Part shown: one piece after another, positions 55,586 through 64,000 of the stretch
Layout of the letters: each line of letters opens with the position of its first letter
Numbering within the stretch: position 1 is the stretch's first letter
Source: Methylobacterium sp. Leaf112
Lineage (GTDB): Bacteria > Pseudomonadota > Alphaproteobacteria > Rhizobiales > Beijerinckiaceae
Length of the DNA stretch: 64,000 nt
Assembly (NCBI RefSeq): GCF_001423295.1
Contig: NZ_LMNG01000012.1
Span: 186,728 to 250,727 of the forward strand
Direction: 5' to 3'
The notes under the pieces: model-generated
Database searches by the model: none
Seen by the model: only the letters and a program-made list of their open reading frames with translations
Told to the model about the DNA's origin: nothing
Translations under genes and position numbers: made by a program

Positions 55586-55602
55586 TGGTCGAATGCGTGC
55601 GC

Positions 55603-56523
55603 TCAGGCCGCCTTCGCCGCCGCCACCTTCGGGGCCTGCGAACGCAGACCGAGGAGATGGCAGATGGCGTAGACGAGGTCGGAACGGTTCATCGAGTAGA
55701 AGTGGAAGTCGTTGACGCCGCGATCGACGAGATCGAGCACCTGTTCGGCCGCCACCGCCGCCGCCACGAGGCGGCGGGTGTCGGCATCGTTGTCGAGCCC
55801 CTCGAAGCGGGCGGCGAGCCAGTACGGCACCGAGGCGCCGGTGCGGCGGGCGAAGTTGGCCGATTGCTTGAAGTTCTGGACGGGGAGGATGCCCGGGATG
55901 ATCGGGATATCGATGCCCGCCGCCCGCACCTTGTCGACGTAGCGCAGGTAGATCTCGTTCTCGAAGAAGAACTGCGTGATCGCCTGATCGGCGCCGGCGT
56001 CGACCTTGGCCTTCAGCGCGTCGATGTCGGCGTCGAGGCTGGCGGCCTCGGGATGCTTTTCAGGGTAGGCCGAGACCGAGACCTTGAAGTCGCCGATGCG
56101 CTTGATCCCGGCGACGAGGTCCGCGGTCTGGGCGTAGCCGCCCGGATGAGGACGATAGGTCGTACCGACGCCGTCCTGAGGGTCGCCGCGCAGGGCCACG
56201 ATGTGGCGCACGCCGGCATCCCAGTAGGATTGCACGACGGCGTCGATCTCCTCGCGGGTGGCATCGACGCAGGTGAGGTGGGCGGCGGGCCTGAGACCCG
56301 TCTCCCGGACCATGCGGGCCACGGTGTTGTGGGTGCGCTCACGGGTCGATCCGCCGGCACCGTAGGTCACCGAGACGAATTTCGGCTGTAGCGGCGCCAG
56401 GCGCTCGATGGACGACCACAGGATCTTCTCCATCTCGTCGGTCTTCGGCGGGAAGAACTCGATGGAGACGCTGATCGGACGGTAGCCGTCGCGGCTGGCG
56501 CGGTGTTGGGAGGCGGTGGGCAT
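55603..56523 (-). CDS. metF: Methylenetetrahydrofolate reductase
   Basis: MetF reduces 5,10-methylene-THF to 5-methyl-THF, the methyl donor for MetH. The 306-residue TIM-barrel flavoprotein starts with SIEFFPPKTDEMEK, continues with FVSVTYGAGGSTRERT, HLTCVDATREEIDA and VALRGDPQDG, and has GADQAITQFFFEN and IPIIPGILPVQNF later, all typical. ATG 56523 is chosen for GAGG at 9 bases; the in-frame TTG at 56538 is less likely. It lies 62 bases after the ArsR-type regulator gene and before metH, in one operon. Confidence 0.96.
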   Translation of the reverse strand: MPTASQHRASRDGYRPISVSIEFFPPKTDEMEKILWSSIERLAPLQPKFVSVTYGAGGSTRERTHNTVARMVRETGLRPAAHLTCVDATREEIDAVVQSYWDAGVRHIVALRGDPQDGVGTTYRPHPGGYAQTADLVAGIKRIGDFKVSVSAYPEKHPEAASLDADIDALKAKVDAGADQAITQFFFENEIYLRYVDKVRAAGIDIPIIPGILPVQNFKQSANFARRTGASVPYWLAARFEGLDNDADTRRLVAAAVAAEQVLDLVDRGVNDFHFYSMNRSDLVYAICHLLGLRSQAPKVAAAKAA

Positions 56524-56585
56524 CGGGGTCGTCCTCAATGTCGGTCGGTTCAGACGGATCGCGAACAGGATGTGACGTGCGTCGG

Positions 56586-57593
56586 TCAGGCGACGGCCCG
56601 CTCAAGCCCGGCCTCTTCGGCTTCGGAGGCGAGCCAGAGCGTCACGGTGAGCTGGTGGTGGGCCAGGGCCGGCGGAGGGGCGAGATCGCGGGTGGTGACG
56701 GTGGACAGCCCCGCATCGTTGAGCCAGCCCGTCACCTGCTCGGGTGCGAAGCCGAGGCGGCGATGGGCCTGGGTTTCACGCAGGAACTCGAGATCGTGGG
56801 GCGCGAAATCCACCACGAGGAGACGCCCCCCCGGCGCCACGAGCCGCACGGCTTCGCGCAGGGCGCGAGCCGGATCGTCGAGGTAATGCAAGACCTGGTG
56901 AACCAGCACCAGATCGAAGCTGCCGCGCCCGAACGGCGGAGCATGGATGTCGCCCTGCCGCAGATCGACCCGCGACAGGCCGGCCCGCTCAAGGTTGGCG
57001 CGCGCCACCGACAGCATGGCATGGTTGGAATCGAGGCCCGTCGCCCGGCTGGCCCGGCCGGCGAGCAGTCCGAGCATCCGGCCGGTGCCGGTGCCGAGAT
57101 CGATGAGGTTGTGAATCGGCCGGTTGCCCAGCGCATCGAGCACGGCGGCCTCGACGGTGGCCTCCGGCACATGGAGCGAGCGCAGGTGATCCCACTTCGG
57201 AGCGAGACGCGCGAAGAAGGTCTGGGCCGCCTCGGCGCGCTGCGCCCGCACGGCTTCGCGTCGCGCCCGATCCTCGGAGATCGGAGCACTTCGGGAGTCG
57301 AGCCCGGCGATGAGGGGGTCGACGAGGCCGGCGCGGCCATCGACGAGGCGAAAGAACGCCCAGGCTCCTTCGCGATGGCGCTCCACGAGACCGGCTTCCA
57401 CGAGAAGCTTGAGGTGCCGGGAGATGCGCGGCTGCGACTGACCGAGGATGTCGGTGAGGTCGGAGACCGACAATTCCCCGTCCGCCAGCAGGGCGAGGAT
57501 ACGCAGGCGCGTCTCTTCGGCCGCCGCGCGCAGCACGCCGAGGGCATGCGTGAACGGCACCGATGAGTCCGCTATGGGGCCTGCGATAGACAT
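56586..57593 (-). CDS. ArsR-family regulator fused to a SAM-dependent methyltransferase domain (SahR-like)
   Basis: A 335-residue protein with an N-terminal winged HTH (about 18-92; TRLRILALLADGELSVSDLT, SQPRISRHLKLLVEAGLVER) and a C-terminal Rossmann methyltransferase fold (about 135-330; IDLGTGTGRMLGLLAG near 165, FDLVLVHQVLHYLDDP). Proteins of this fused build in proteobacteria are known as SahR, repressors of the methionine/SAM cycle that sense S-adenosylhomocysteine. It heads the metF-metH operon, and a palindrome overlaps its start codon, which supports autoregulation. The true start could be a later GTG if the palindrome is within the leader. Confidence 0.88.
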   Translation of the reverse strand: MSIAGPIADSSVPFTHALGVLRAAAEETRLRILALLADGELSVSDLTDILGQSQPRISRHLKLLVEAGLVERHREGAWAFFRLVDGRAGLVDPLIAGLDSRSAPISEDRARREAVRAQRAEAAQTFFARLAPKWDHLRSLHVPEATVEAAVLDALGNRPIHNLIDLGTGTGRMLGLLAGRASRATGLDSNHAMLSVARANLERAGLSRVDLRQGDIHAPPFGRGSFDLVLVHQVLHYLDDPARALREAVRLVAPGGRLLVVDFAPHDLEFLRETQAHRRLGFAPEQVTGWLNDAGLSTVTTRDLAPPPALAHHQLTVTLWLASEAEEAGLERAVA

Positions 57594-57609
57594 AAAGATA
57601 TGTTTATGT
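57590..57609 (-). promoter_or_regulatory. Probable SahR-type operator overlapping the regulator start codon
   Basis: ACATAAAGATATGTTTATGT has perfect 7-base arms ACATAAA/TTTATGT around a 6-base centre and resembles the AT-rich palindromes bound by SahR-like ArsR regulators. It is strikingly AT-rich in this GC-rich region and covers the ATG at 57593. Repression here would control sahR-metF-metH together. Confidence 0.7.
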
Positions 57610-57653
57610 GCAATTCTTGCCCCTGACAAGGGGTCTCGTCTCCTCACGGCGCG

Positions 57654-58565
57654 TCAGGCGCCATCGGTACCAGGGTCCCACAGCCAGGCCGCCCCTCTGA
57701 CTCCGGAGGCGTCGCCATGCAGGCTCGGACGAATGGGCGTGTCGAAGCGGTCCGAGAACACGTGCGGGGCAGTGAGCTCCGTCAGGCCCTCGAACAACTC
57801 GGGCAGACGCGACAGCCCGCCGCCGATCACGATGATATCGGGATCGAGGATGTTGACGACTTGCGCCAAAGCCCGGCCGAGGCGGTCGCGGTAGCGCGCG
57901 AACGTTTCCTGCGCGACGGGATCGCCTGCGCGCATCGCCGCCACGACGGCTTCGGCGGTGATGGGCCGCCCGCTGCGCCGGGCATGGTCGGCGGCGAGTG
58001 CGGGTCCGGACAACCACGTTTCGATGCAACTGGAGCGGCCGCAATAGCAGGCGGGTCCCGGGCGCTCGTCGTCACGGGGTGCGGGGAGAGGATTGTGGCC
58101 CCACTCGCCGGCGATACGCAACCGCCCGGCGAGGGCTCGTCCTTCGAGGGCGATGCCGGAGCCGACGCCGGTGCCGAGAATGATCGCCCAGACCACGGCG
58201 GCACCGGCACCCGCCCCGTCGACGGCCTCCGACACGGCGAGGCAATTGGCGTCGTTCTCGACGCGCACGGGGCGGCCGAGGGCGTGAACGAGGTCGTCGG
58301 CGAAGGGACGGCCGTTCAGCCATGTCGAGTTGGCGTTCTTGACCAGACCGGTGGCCGGCGCGATGGCCCCCGGCATTCCGACCCCGACACTGCGGACGGG
58401 GCCGGTGCGGGATTCGAGGCCTTCGACCAGGGCCGCGATGGCCGCGAGGGTGCCTGAGTAATCGTCGCGTGGCGTGGGGACACGGGCCTCGGCCCGCATC
58501 ATGCCCGCCGCGTCGAGGACGACCCCGGCGATCTTGGTGCCGCCGAGGTCGATTCCGAGGCGCAA
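57654..58565 (-). CDS. ROK-family sugar kinase (fructokinase/glucokinase type)
   Basis: A 303-residue ROK kinase. The phosphate-binding N-terminus is MRLGIDLGGTKIAGVVLD; the catalytic Asp is in VRVENDANCLAVSEA. The zinc-binding ROK signature runs GEWGHNPLP to CYCGRSSCIETWLSGP, with one His and three Cys ligands, and ATP contact is in DIIVIGGGLS. No HTH domain is present, so it is an enzyme and not a NagC-type repressor. The sugar is likely fructose (Mak-like) but not certain. It ends 60 bases before the sahR-like gene on the same strand. Confidence 0.9.
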   Translation of the reverse strand: MRLGIDLGGTKIAGVVLDAAGMMRAEARVPTPRDDYSGTLAAIAALVEGLESRTGPVRSVGVGMPGAIAPATGLVKNANSTWLNGRPFADDLVHALGRPVRVENDANCLAVSEAVDGAGAGAAVVWAIILGTGVGSGIALEGRALAGRLRIAGEWGHNPLPAPRDDERPGPACYCGRSSCIETWLSGPALAADHARRSGRPITAEAVVAAMRAGDPVAQETFARYRDRLGRALAQVVNILDPDIIVIGGGLSRLPELFEGLTELTAPHVFSDRFDTPIRPSLHGDASGVRGAAWLWDPGTDGA

Positions 58566-58575
58566 GACGTTCCGA

Positions 58576-59976
58576 TCAGCGTGCGGGAACGGGGATGGGC
58601 GCCGACGCCGCGGACGGCGTGGTGATCGGGTCCATGTTGGGTGCGTGATCCGAGATGTCCGTACCGATGGCGATGGGGTTGTCCATCACCTGACGCAGCT
58701 TCTCCCGGTCGAGTTCGCCCTCCCAGCGGCTGACCACGACGGTTGCGACGCCGTTGCCGATGAGATTGGTGATGGCCCGGCACTCGGACATGAACTTGTC
58801 GACACCGAGGATCAGGGTCATGGCGGCCACCGGCACCGGGTTGTTGGGAATGGCCGAGAGCGTGGCCGCCAGGGTGATGAAGCCGGCGCCCGTCACACCG
58901 GAGGCCCCCTTCGAGGTCAGCATCGCCACGAGGATGATGGTCGCATACTGGCCGAACGACAGGTCCGCGCCCACGGCCTGGGCGAGGAACAGGCTCGCCA
59001 GGGTCATGTAGATGTTGGTGCCGTCGAGGTTGAACGAGTACCCCGTCGGGATCACGAGTCCGACCACGGAGTCCGAGGCACCGAGCCGGCGCATCTTCGT
59101 CATCATGTGCGGCAGCACCGTCTCGGAGGAGGAGGTGCCGAGCACGATCAGGAGTTCGTCCTTGATGTAGGCGAGGAACTTGAAGATCGAGAAGCCGGCG
59201 ATCCGGGCGATGCCGCCGAGCACGATCACCACGAACAGGAAGGCGGTGACGTAGAAGGTGCCGACGAGCCAGGCGAGATCGACGACCTTGCCGATGCCGT
59301 ACTGACCGATGGTGAAGGCCATGGCGCCGAAGGCGCCGATGGGCGCGAGCTTCACCACGAGGCCGATGATGCGGAAGAAGATCTGCCCCATCGTGTCGAT
59401 GGCGTGGGTGATGGCCTCGCCGCGCTTGCCCATGCCGGTGACGACGACGCCGGTGAGGATCGAGATCAGCAGTACCTGAAGCAGGTCGCCGGTGGCGAAC
59501 GCATCGAAGAAGCTCTTCGGGATCAGCGCCATGATGTGGCCCGTCACGGAGTCGTCGGCGGCCAACTTTGCGTATTTCTCGACGGCCTTGCCATCGAGCT
59601 TCGTCACGTCGGCGTTGAAGCCGGCGCCAGGCTTCACCACCTCGCCGACGAGGATGCCGATGAGAAGCGCGATGGTGGACACCACCTCGAAATAGACGAG
59701 GGCCTTCAGGCCGACGCGGCCGACCTTCTTCAGGTCACCGATGGATGCGATACCGTGCACGATGGTACAGAAGATGATCGGCGCGATCATCATCTTGATC
59801 AGAGCGATGAAGGCGTCGCCCAACCATTTGACAGACTTGCCCCATTCCGGATGGAGGTAGCCGAGCAGGATGCCGAGCGCGATGGCGATCAGCACCTGGA
59901 TGTAGAGAACCTTGTACCAGGGCTCGGCCACCCGGGGGGGCTCGGCCGCCGTGCCGTGTGTCATCGCCTGGGCCAT
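58576..59976 (-). CDS. dctA: C4-dicarboxylate:cation symporter DctA
   Basis: A 466-residue DAACS-family transporter that imports succinate, fumarate and malate, main carbon sources for Methylobacterium on plants. Eight membrane helices and two re-entrant loops are predicted. The serine-rich hairpin is [12 protein letters not shown], and the substrate site is [20 protein letters not shown] and [23 protein letters not shown] 59976 with GAGGGAACC upstream is chosen. The C-terminus ([13 protein letters not shown]) is disordered. It lies 10 bases upstream of the ROK kinase gene, suggesting co-transcription. Confidence 0.95.
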   Translation of the reverse strand: MAQAMTHGTAAEPPRVAEPWYKVLYIQVLIAIALGILLGYLHPEWGKSVKWLGDAFIALIKMMIAPIIFCTIVHGIASIGDLKKVGRVGLKALVYFEVVSTIALLIGILVGEVVKPGAGFNADVTKLDGKAVEKYAKLAADDSVTGHIMALIPKSFFDAFATGDLLQVLLISILTGVVVTGMGKRGEAITHAIDTMGQIFFRIIGLVVKLAPIGAFGAMAFTIGQYGIGKVVDLAWLVGTFYVTAFLFVVIVLGGIARIAGFSIFKFLAYIKDELLIVLGTSSSETVLPHMMTKMRRLGASDSVVGLVIPTGYSFNLDGTNIYMTLASLFLAQAVGADLSFGQYATIILVAMLTSKGASGVTGAGFITLAATLSAIPNNPVPVAAMTLILGVDKFMSECRAITNLIGNGVATVVVSRWEGELDREKLRQVMDNPIAIGTDISDHAPNMDPITTPSAASAPIPVPAR

Positions 59977-60127
59977 GGTTCCCTCGCCCGTGCACTGAAC
60001 CGCGCACGCTTTCGTGTTTCTTGCCCACGACGCTAGCGAAGTTGCGTGCACCACTCAATCGCACAGGCAGGGATGAAAGTGACATTCTCAAACGTGCCAC
60101 CTTCATCAGGCCGATCGGGGACGCCGA

Positions 60128-60994
60128 TCAGGTCTGGTTGCGGCGCGGGCGGACAGTCCAGCGTTCGAATTCGCCCGCAGCCTCTTCGGCACGCGCCGGC
60201 TGGGCGGGCTCGCCCTCCGGCGGCAGGGGCTGCGGATTGCCGAGTGCCTGCGACAGGCTCTCGATGACCTCGTCGATGCGGGCGTCGTTCTGGCCAGCCT
60301 CCGGGTGAGCAGGCTCGGGCGCCGCGACCGGCGCAGGGGCCGCGGCCTGCGGGCTGGGCTGGGCTGCGGTTCCGCCCCCGGCGACCCGGCGCAAGGCCTT
60401 CATCATCCCGTCCTCGTCCGCCGGCTTCGCGGCGGCACCCGACGCGCCGCCGTAGCGGCCGAAGCCGAACCGGGGCTCGACGAGGTCGAGCACCGCTTCC
60501 AGGGCGGCGTTGCTCAGGGCGATCTCGCCCGGCTGAGGTACGCCCTGGAGGGCGACGGCATGGCGCTCGTACGCCGCGTCGCCGGACACCTCGGGGCCGA
60601 ACCAGACCGGCACGGAGAAGCCGTTTGCGTCTCCGATCTCGTCGAAGGTCACGCTCACGAGGTCGAGATTGCCCGGGGCGACGTAACGGTCGACCCGCGC
60701 CTCACGGCCGGCACCGAGCGCGATCACCGTGCGGTCGTACTGCGCCTTGCCGCTGCAGACGTCGAGGAGGGCGTCGCCATGGGCGCGCGGCACGTCCGTG
60801 CGCTCCTCGCTCGAAGCGCCGTTCTGATCCGTGTTGACGAGGACGAGATGGCATTGCTGGCCATCGACCCGAACGTACGAGACCCGTCCGGCCTGGGGCG
60901 CGAAGTAGCCCTCAGTGACCCGTGCGCCACCACGCTCCTTGCGGATCAGGCGAACGAGGGACGGGGCGACGAGGAACCGGCGGACGATGCTCAT
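60128..60994 (-). CDS. Degenerate CYTH-domain (triphosphate tunnel) protein with Pro/Ala-rich tail
   Basis: A 288-residue protein. Residues about 1-190 follow the CYTH pattern: RRFLVAPSLVRLIRKE, VTEGYFAP, RVSYVRVDGQQCHLVL, then KAQYDRTVIALG, ARVDRYVAPGNLDLVSVTFD and VPVWFGPEVSGDAAYERHAV. The defining ExExK start is changed (SIVRRFLV), and other acidic tunnel residues are missing, so triphosphatase or cyclase activity is unlikely. The last 90 residues are Pro/Ala/Glu-rich. Function is unknown. The assignment rests on motif order, not on a search. Confidence 0.55.
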   Translation of the reverse strand: MSIVRRFLVAPSLVRLIRKERGGARVTEGYFAPQAGRVSYVRVDGQQCHLVLVNTDQNGASSEERTDVPRAHGDALLDVCSGKAQYDRTVIALGAGREARVDRYVAPGNLDLVSVTFDEIGDANGFSVPVWFGPEVSGDAAYERHAVALQGVPQPGEIALSNAALEAVLDLVEPRFGFGRYGGASGAAAKPADEDGMMKALRRVAGGGTAAQPSPQAAAPAPVAAPEPAHPEAGQNDARIDEVIESLSQALGNPQPLPPEGEPAQPARAEEAAGEFERWTVRPRRNQT

Positions 60995-61246
60995 TGCGGA
61001 CTCTCCGGAGGTCTGTTCGTCCCACGGTCGAAGATCCGCCGGACTGACAATCGAGGGCGTCTCGATCCGGAAAGGAATGCGTCAGGCATCCCCTTCCCAG
61101 ACCGAAGCTGCGGTATTCATTTAAAAATTGACTCTCGGGACTAAGCAAAACACCACAGAAATCAAGATCGCGCGCCGGACCACCCCCGCGATCCACCGCG
61201 CCGTCCCCAGCTCAGCGGGTCATACGACCTTCGGAACCGATCCGTC

Positions 61247-61660
61247 TCACGCCTCGGGTTCGAAGCGGAGCGAAACCCCGTTCATGCAGTAGCGCAGGCC
61301 GGTGGGGGCGGGTCCGTCATCGAAGACGTGGCCGAGATGGCCCTTGCAGCGGGCGCAATGGGCCTCCGTCCGGGTCATCCAATGGCTGCGGTCGACCTGG
61401 GTCTCGACCGCGTCGGGGAACGGCGCGAAGAAGCTCGGCCAGCCGGTGCCGGATTCGAACTTGGTGCCGTTCTCGAACAGCGGGGCATCGCACCCGGCAC
61501 AATGAAACACGCCCGGACGTTTCTCCGCGTTGAGGCAGCTCGTTCCGGCGCGCTCGGTGCCGTGCCCACGCAGGACACGGTACTGCTCGGGGGAAAGAAT
61601 CTCGCGCCATTCGGCGTCGGTGCGGGTGTCGGCGGTCGGTGCGGTCATGATCTGATCCAT
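61247..61660 (-). CDS. msrB: Peptide methionine-R-sulfoxide reductase MsrB
   Basis: MsrB repairs methionine-R-sulfoxide in proteins. The 137-residue enzyme has two zinc CXXC pairs (C54/C57 in FHCAGC and C102/C105 in HCARC), the substrate region GTGWPSFFAP, and the catalytic cysteine C125 in RYCMNGVSL. C42 is the candidate resolving cysteine. No signal peptide, so it is cytoplasmic. ATG 61660 is used; ATG 61648 is possible. It stands alone. Confidence 0.95.
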   Translation of the reverse strand: MDQIMTAPTADTRTDAEWREILSPEQYRVLRGHGTERAGTSCLNAEKRPGVFHCAGCDAPLFENGTKFESGTGWPSFFAPFPDAVETQVDRSHWMTRTEAHCARCKGHLGHVFDDGPAPTGLRYCMNGVSLRFEPEA

Positions 61661-61720
61661 CGAGAGGAAACGGTGTGTCCCCTAGATAGGGTCCCGACCC
61701 CGCCCCGAGGAGGCCGGGCG

Positions 61721-62875
61721 TCAGGCCACGGCGCCGAGGGTGTCGGCCATCCGGGCCCGGCGTGCGCCCATGGGCAAGGGAGCGCCCGTGGTGGTGTCGT
61801 GCGCGGTCTGGTGCTCCATCTCGGCGTTGATCTCGCCGCCGAGCAGCACGATGGTCGTCGAGATCCAGATCCACGTCATGAAGCCGATGGCCGCCCCGAG
61901 GGATCCGTAGGTCTCGTTGTAGTTGCCGAAGCTCGAGACGTACCAGGAGAACAAGATCGAGGCGATGAGCCACAGCACGCCGGCGACGGCGCCGCCGACG
62001 CCGACCCAGCGCCAGCGCGGCCGCTCCCGGCTCGGCCCGTAGCGATAGAGCAGCGACAGGCCGCCGAGCACCACCACCAGCATGGCGGGCCAGCGCAGCT
62101 GCGCCAGAAGCCAGGCGGTGTCGCTGAAGCCCACGAAGGTGAACACGAGGGGCAGCACGACGATGCTCGACAGCGCGAAGATCGTGAACAGCAGGGCGCC
62201 GATGGTGAAGGTGAGCGAACGCAGGTTCAGCATCACGAACGAGCGCTTCTCCTCCTCCTCGTAGACCACATTGAGGGCATCGAACATCGCCTTCATGGCG
62301 GCGTTGGCGCTCCAGAGGGAGATGAGAAGACTCGTGAAGAAGGTCAGCCCCAGGGACCCTCCGCCCTTGGCGGCGATGCGCTTGACCTGATCGCCGATGA
62401 TCTCGATGGCCCCCGACGGCAGCACGCCCTGCAGGCTCGCCAGATGCTCGTTGATGGATCCGACATCGGCGACGAGGCCGTAGCAGGTGACCAGGGCGGC
62501 AATGGCCGGGAACAGGGACAGGAGGGTGTAGAACGTCACCCCGGCGGCGACCGACAGCACCCGGTCCTTGTTGAACTCGAGGTAGACCCGGAACAGGATG
62601 TCCTTCCAGCCCTTGGAGGTGATCTCCATCGGGGTCCGGGCGGCGCGACCGCGCTCGACCTGCGTGGCCGCGACCCATTCGGCGGAGCGCCCGCTGTGGG
62701 AGCGCGCCTCCTCCTCCCGGCACCGGTCGGGCTCGGGCGCGGCGGCGGGCCGATCCCGTCGTGGCCGCCCGCTCGTGCCGGCCGCGAGGGCGACGAGGGC
62801 CGCCCCCATGGCCAGGGTCCACAGCACGGAAGCCGCGCCGCTCGAAGCGGTCGCCGGTTCGGGGGAGGAAGACAT
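61721..62875 (-). CDS. YihY/virulence factor BrkB family membrane protein
   Basis: A 384-residue inner-membrane protein with about 6 helices between residues 110 and 350. The family signature is seen as DRVLSVAAGVTFYTLLSLFP and WSANAAMKAMFDALNVVY, then YGSLGAAIGFMTWIWISTTI and LLGGEINAEMEHQT. Despite old names it is neither a proven RNase nor a virulence factor; the function of the family is unsettled. A hydrophobic segment and a charged linker (15-90) precede the core. ATG 62875 is taken as start; an earlier ATG at 62929 would add 18 residues. Confidence 0.88.
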   Translation of the reverse strand: MSSSPEPATASSGAASVLWTLAMGAALVALAAGTSGRPRRDRPAAAPEPDRCREEEARSHSGRSAEWVAATQVERGRAARTPMEITSKGWKDILFRVYLEFNKDRVLSVAAGVTFYTLLSLFPAIAALVTCYGLVADVGSINEHLASLQGVLPSGAIEIIGDQVKRIAAKGGGSLGLTFFTSLLISLWSANAAMKAMFDALNVVYEEEEKRSFVMLNLRSLTFTIGALLFTIFALSSIVVLPLVFTFVGFSDTAWLLAQLRWPAMLVVVLGGLSLLYRYGPSRERPRWRWVGVGGAVAGVLWLIASILFSWYVSSFGNYNETYGSLGAAIGFMTWIWISTTIVLLGGEINAEMEHQTAHDTTTGAPLPMGARRARMADTLGAVA

Positions 62876-62960
62876 CGCAGCGTGGACCGGTTGGTTCAGG
62901 AAGCCAAGCTTGAGCTTACGCTCGGACAAACGTCAACGCGGATGCGGACGTTCCAAAGGT

Positions 62961-63074
62961 GCCGCAGGCGTGGATCTTCCAGGCGTGCCGCAGGCGTGGA
63001 TCTTCCAGGCGCGCCGCAGGCGTGGATCTTCCAGGCGCGCCGCAGGCGTGGATCTTCCAGGCGCGCCGCAGGCG
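62961..63074. repeat. 26-base minisatellite, 4.4 copies
   Basis: A 26-base unit beginning GCCGCAGGCGTGGATCTTCC is repeated at 62961, 62987, 63013 and 63039, with a partial fifth copy at 63065. Copies are identical except for one T/C difference at the last base of the first unit. It lies between the acyl-CoA synthetase stop (63081) and the YihY start. The unit length is not a multiple of three and no gene covers it, so it is a noncoding variable-number repeat, likely to differ between strains. Confidence 0.95.
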
Positions 63075-63080
63075 CCTGCG

Positions 63081-64000
63081 TCAGGTGCGAAAAAGATCCG
63101 CATGGGTTTCCCGCAGGACGTTCTTCTGGACCTTGCCCATGGCGTTGCGCGGCAGATCCTCCACGAACAGCACCCGCTTGGGGCACTTGTAGCGGGCGAG
63201 TCGCGCCTCGAGGGTGCGCAGGATCGTGGCCTCGTCGGGAGCGCCCTCCCGGGCGACGACCACGGCCGCGACGCCTTCACCGAAATCGGCATGGGCCAAG
63301 CCGATCACCGCCGATTCGACCACACCCGGCAGGGCATCGATCTCGTTCTCGACCTCCTTCGGATAGACGTTGTAGCCACCGGTGATGATGAGGTCCTTTC
63401 CGCGCCCGACGATGTGCACGTAGCCGTCGGCGTCGATCTTGCCGAGGTCGCCGGTGATGAAGAACCCGTCGGCCTTGAACTCGGCCGCGGTCTTCTCCGG
63501 CATGCGCCAGTAGCCCTGGAACACGTTGGGGCCCTTCACCTCAATCATGCCAACGGCGTCGGTGCCGAGTGCGGCCCCCGTCTCGGGGTCCACCACCCGG
63601 ACAACGACGCCCGGCAGCGCCGATCCGACGGTGCCGGCGACACGGGCCCCGTCATACGGGTTCGAGGTGTTCATGTTGGTCTCGGTCATGCCGTAGCGCT
63701 CGAGGATGGCGTGGCCCGTGCGGGCCTGCCAGTCGCGGTGCGTGTCAGCGAGGAGGGGCGCCGAGCCGGAGACGAACAGCCGGATCGTCTTCGTGGCAGC
63801 GGGATCGAGTCCCGGCTCCCTGAGAAGGCGGGTGTAGAAGGTCGGCACGCCCATCATCGCCGTCGCACGCGGCATCAGCCCGAGAACCTGTGCCGCATCG
63901 AACTTCGCCAGGAACAGGAGCGTGCCGCCCGTGGCCAGAACGGTGTTGGTGGCGACGAACAGGCCGTGGGTGTGAAACACCGGAAGGGCGTGCAGCAGCA
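63081..64000 (-). CDS. Acyl-CoA synthetase, malonyl-CoA synthetase (MatB)-like (C-terminal part; gene runs off the right edge)
   Basis: An ANL-superfamily AMP-forming ligase; the visible 306 residues are the C-terminal two thirds. Key motifs are HALPVFHTHGLFVA, ERYGMTETNMNTSNPYDG (A5), the TGDLGKIDADGY hinge region and GRGKDLIITGGYNVYP (A8), and the catalytic lysine in PRNAMGKVQKNVL (A10). The HTHGL and RYGMTETNM phrases are those of malonyl-CoA synthetases. The N-terminal P-loop part lies outside the window. It ends just before the minisatellite. Confidence 0.88.
   Translation of the reverse strand, partial: LLHALPVFHTHGLFVATNTVLATGGTLLFLAKFDAAQVLGLMPRATAMMGVPTFYTRLLREPGLDPAATKTIRLFVSGSAPLLADTHRDWQARTGHAILERYGMTETNMNTSNPYDGARVAGTVGSALPGVVVRVVDPETGAALGTDAVGMIEVKGPNVFQGYWRMPEKTAAEFKADGFFITGDLGKIDADGYVHIVGRGKDLIITGGYNVYPKEVENEIDALPGVVESAVIGLAHADFGEGVAAVVVAREGAPDEATILRTLEARLARYKCPKRVLFVEDLPRNAMGKVQKNVLRETHADLFRT

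Noticed and set aside
55429..55602. Cobalamin riboswitch before metH
   Set aside because: No B12-box-like sequence was seen, and the gap is explained by a palindromic repeat. Control is more likely at the sahR promoter.
62961..63074. CRISPR array
   Set aside because: The copies are head-to-tail without unique spacers; the whole 26-base unit repeats. It is a minisatellite, and no cas genes are present.

Overview
The window is chromosomal DNA from a GC-rich alphaproteobacterium of the Rhizobiales, most likely Methylobacterium/Methylorubrum or a close relative. Pointers are a formaldehyde-activating-enzyme (Fae) paralogue, a DUF6894 protein, many PAS/HWE-type sensor kinases, a long L25/CTC-type RplY, a Tad/Cpa pilus locus, a malonyl-CoA-synthetase-like acyl-CoA ligase and a group I intron in tRNA-Arg(CCU), an intron position known from alphaproteobacteria. 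The assignment is inference from gene content.

Layout. 1-2.7 kb (minus): rplY-pth-vapB-vapC-ychF; a PIN/RHH toxin-antitoxin pair sits inside the usual rplY-pth-ychF translation cluster. 3-4.5 kb: phosphomannomutase/phosphoglucomutase. 4.5-14.4 kb: a complete Tad pilus locus (flp pilin, cpaA-F, tadB, tadC) with a divergent gene for a lone secretin-type N domain. 15.1-19.7 kb: a signalling block with a CheZ-like phosphatase, a dCache-GGDEF diguanylate cyclase, a DUF6894 protein, and a PilZ/HD-GYP pair, so c-di-GMP synthesis, binding and breakdown lie next to the pilus genes. 20.2-21.5 kb: a decayed patch with a disrupted autotransporter-like gene and an IS630-type transposase remnant. 21.5-25.6 kb: a LOV-domain hybrid histidine kinase and a photolyase/cryptochrome-like FAD protein, a blue-light neighbourhood. 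25.8-34.3 kb: murJ, sodB, a Pro-rich membrane protein, an HWE histidine kinase, trmB, metK, an XRE regulator, and the intron-interrupted tRNA-Arg(CCU).

34.5-43 kb: a thermonuclease-like protein, an M48 lipoprotein protease, a histidine kinase with an ethylene-receptor (ETR1)-like membrane domain followed by a stand-alone receiver, an ABC exporter, an MFS transporter and a PRC-barrel protein. 43-51.5 kb: small envelope or unknown proteins, a SWIB-domain protein, a DJ-1/PfpI protein, an APC permease, a methyltransferase, and a Fae paralogue that appears to lack the catalytic histidine. 51.7-57.6 kb: a methionine-cycle operon sahR-like (ArsR + methyltransferase)-metF-metH, with a palindromic operator across the first start codon. 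57.6-64 kb: ROK kinase, dctA, a degenerate CYTH-domain protein, msrB, a YihY/BrkB membrane protein, a 26-bp minisatellite, and the C-terminal part of an acyl-CoA/malonyl-CoA synthetase.

The most notable items are the group I intron in tRNA-Arg(CCU), the ETR1-like kinase with all four checked ethylene-domain residues at ETR1 spacing, the LOV kinase beside a photolyase-like protein, the catalytically altered Fae paralogue, and the toxin-antitoxin pair embedded between pth and ychF. I found no CRISPR array, no intact insertion sequence, no prophage and no rRNA.
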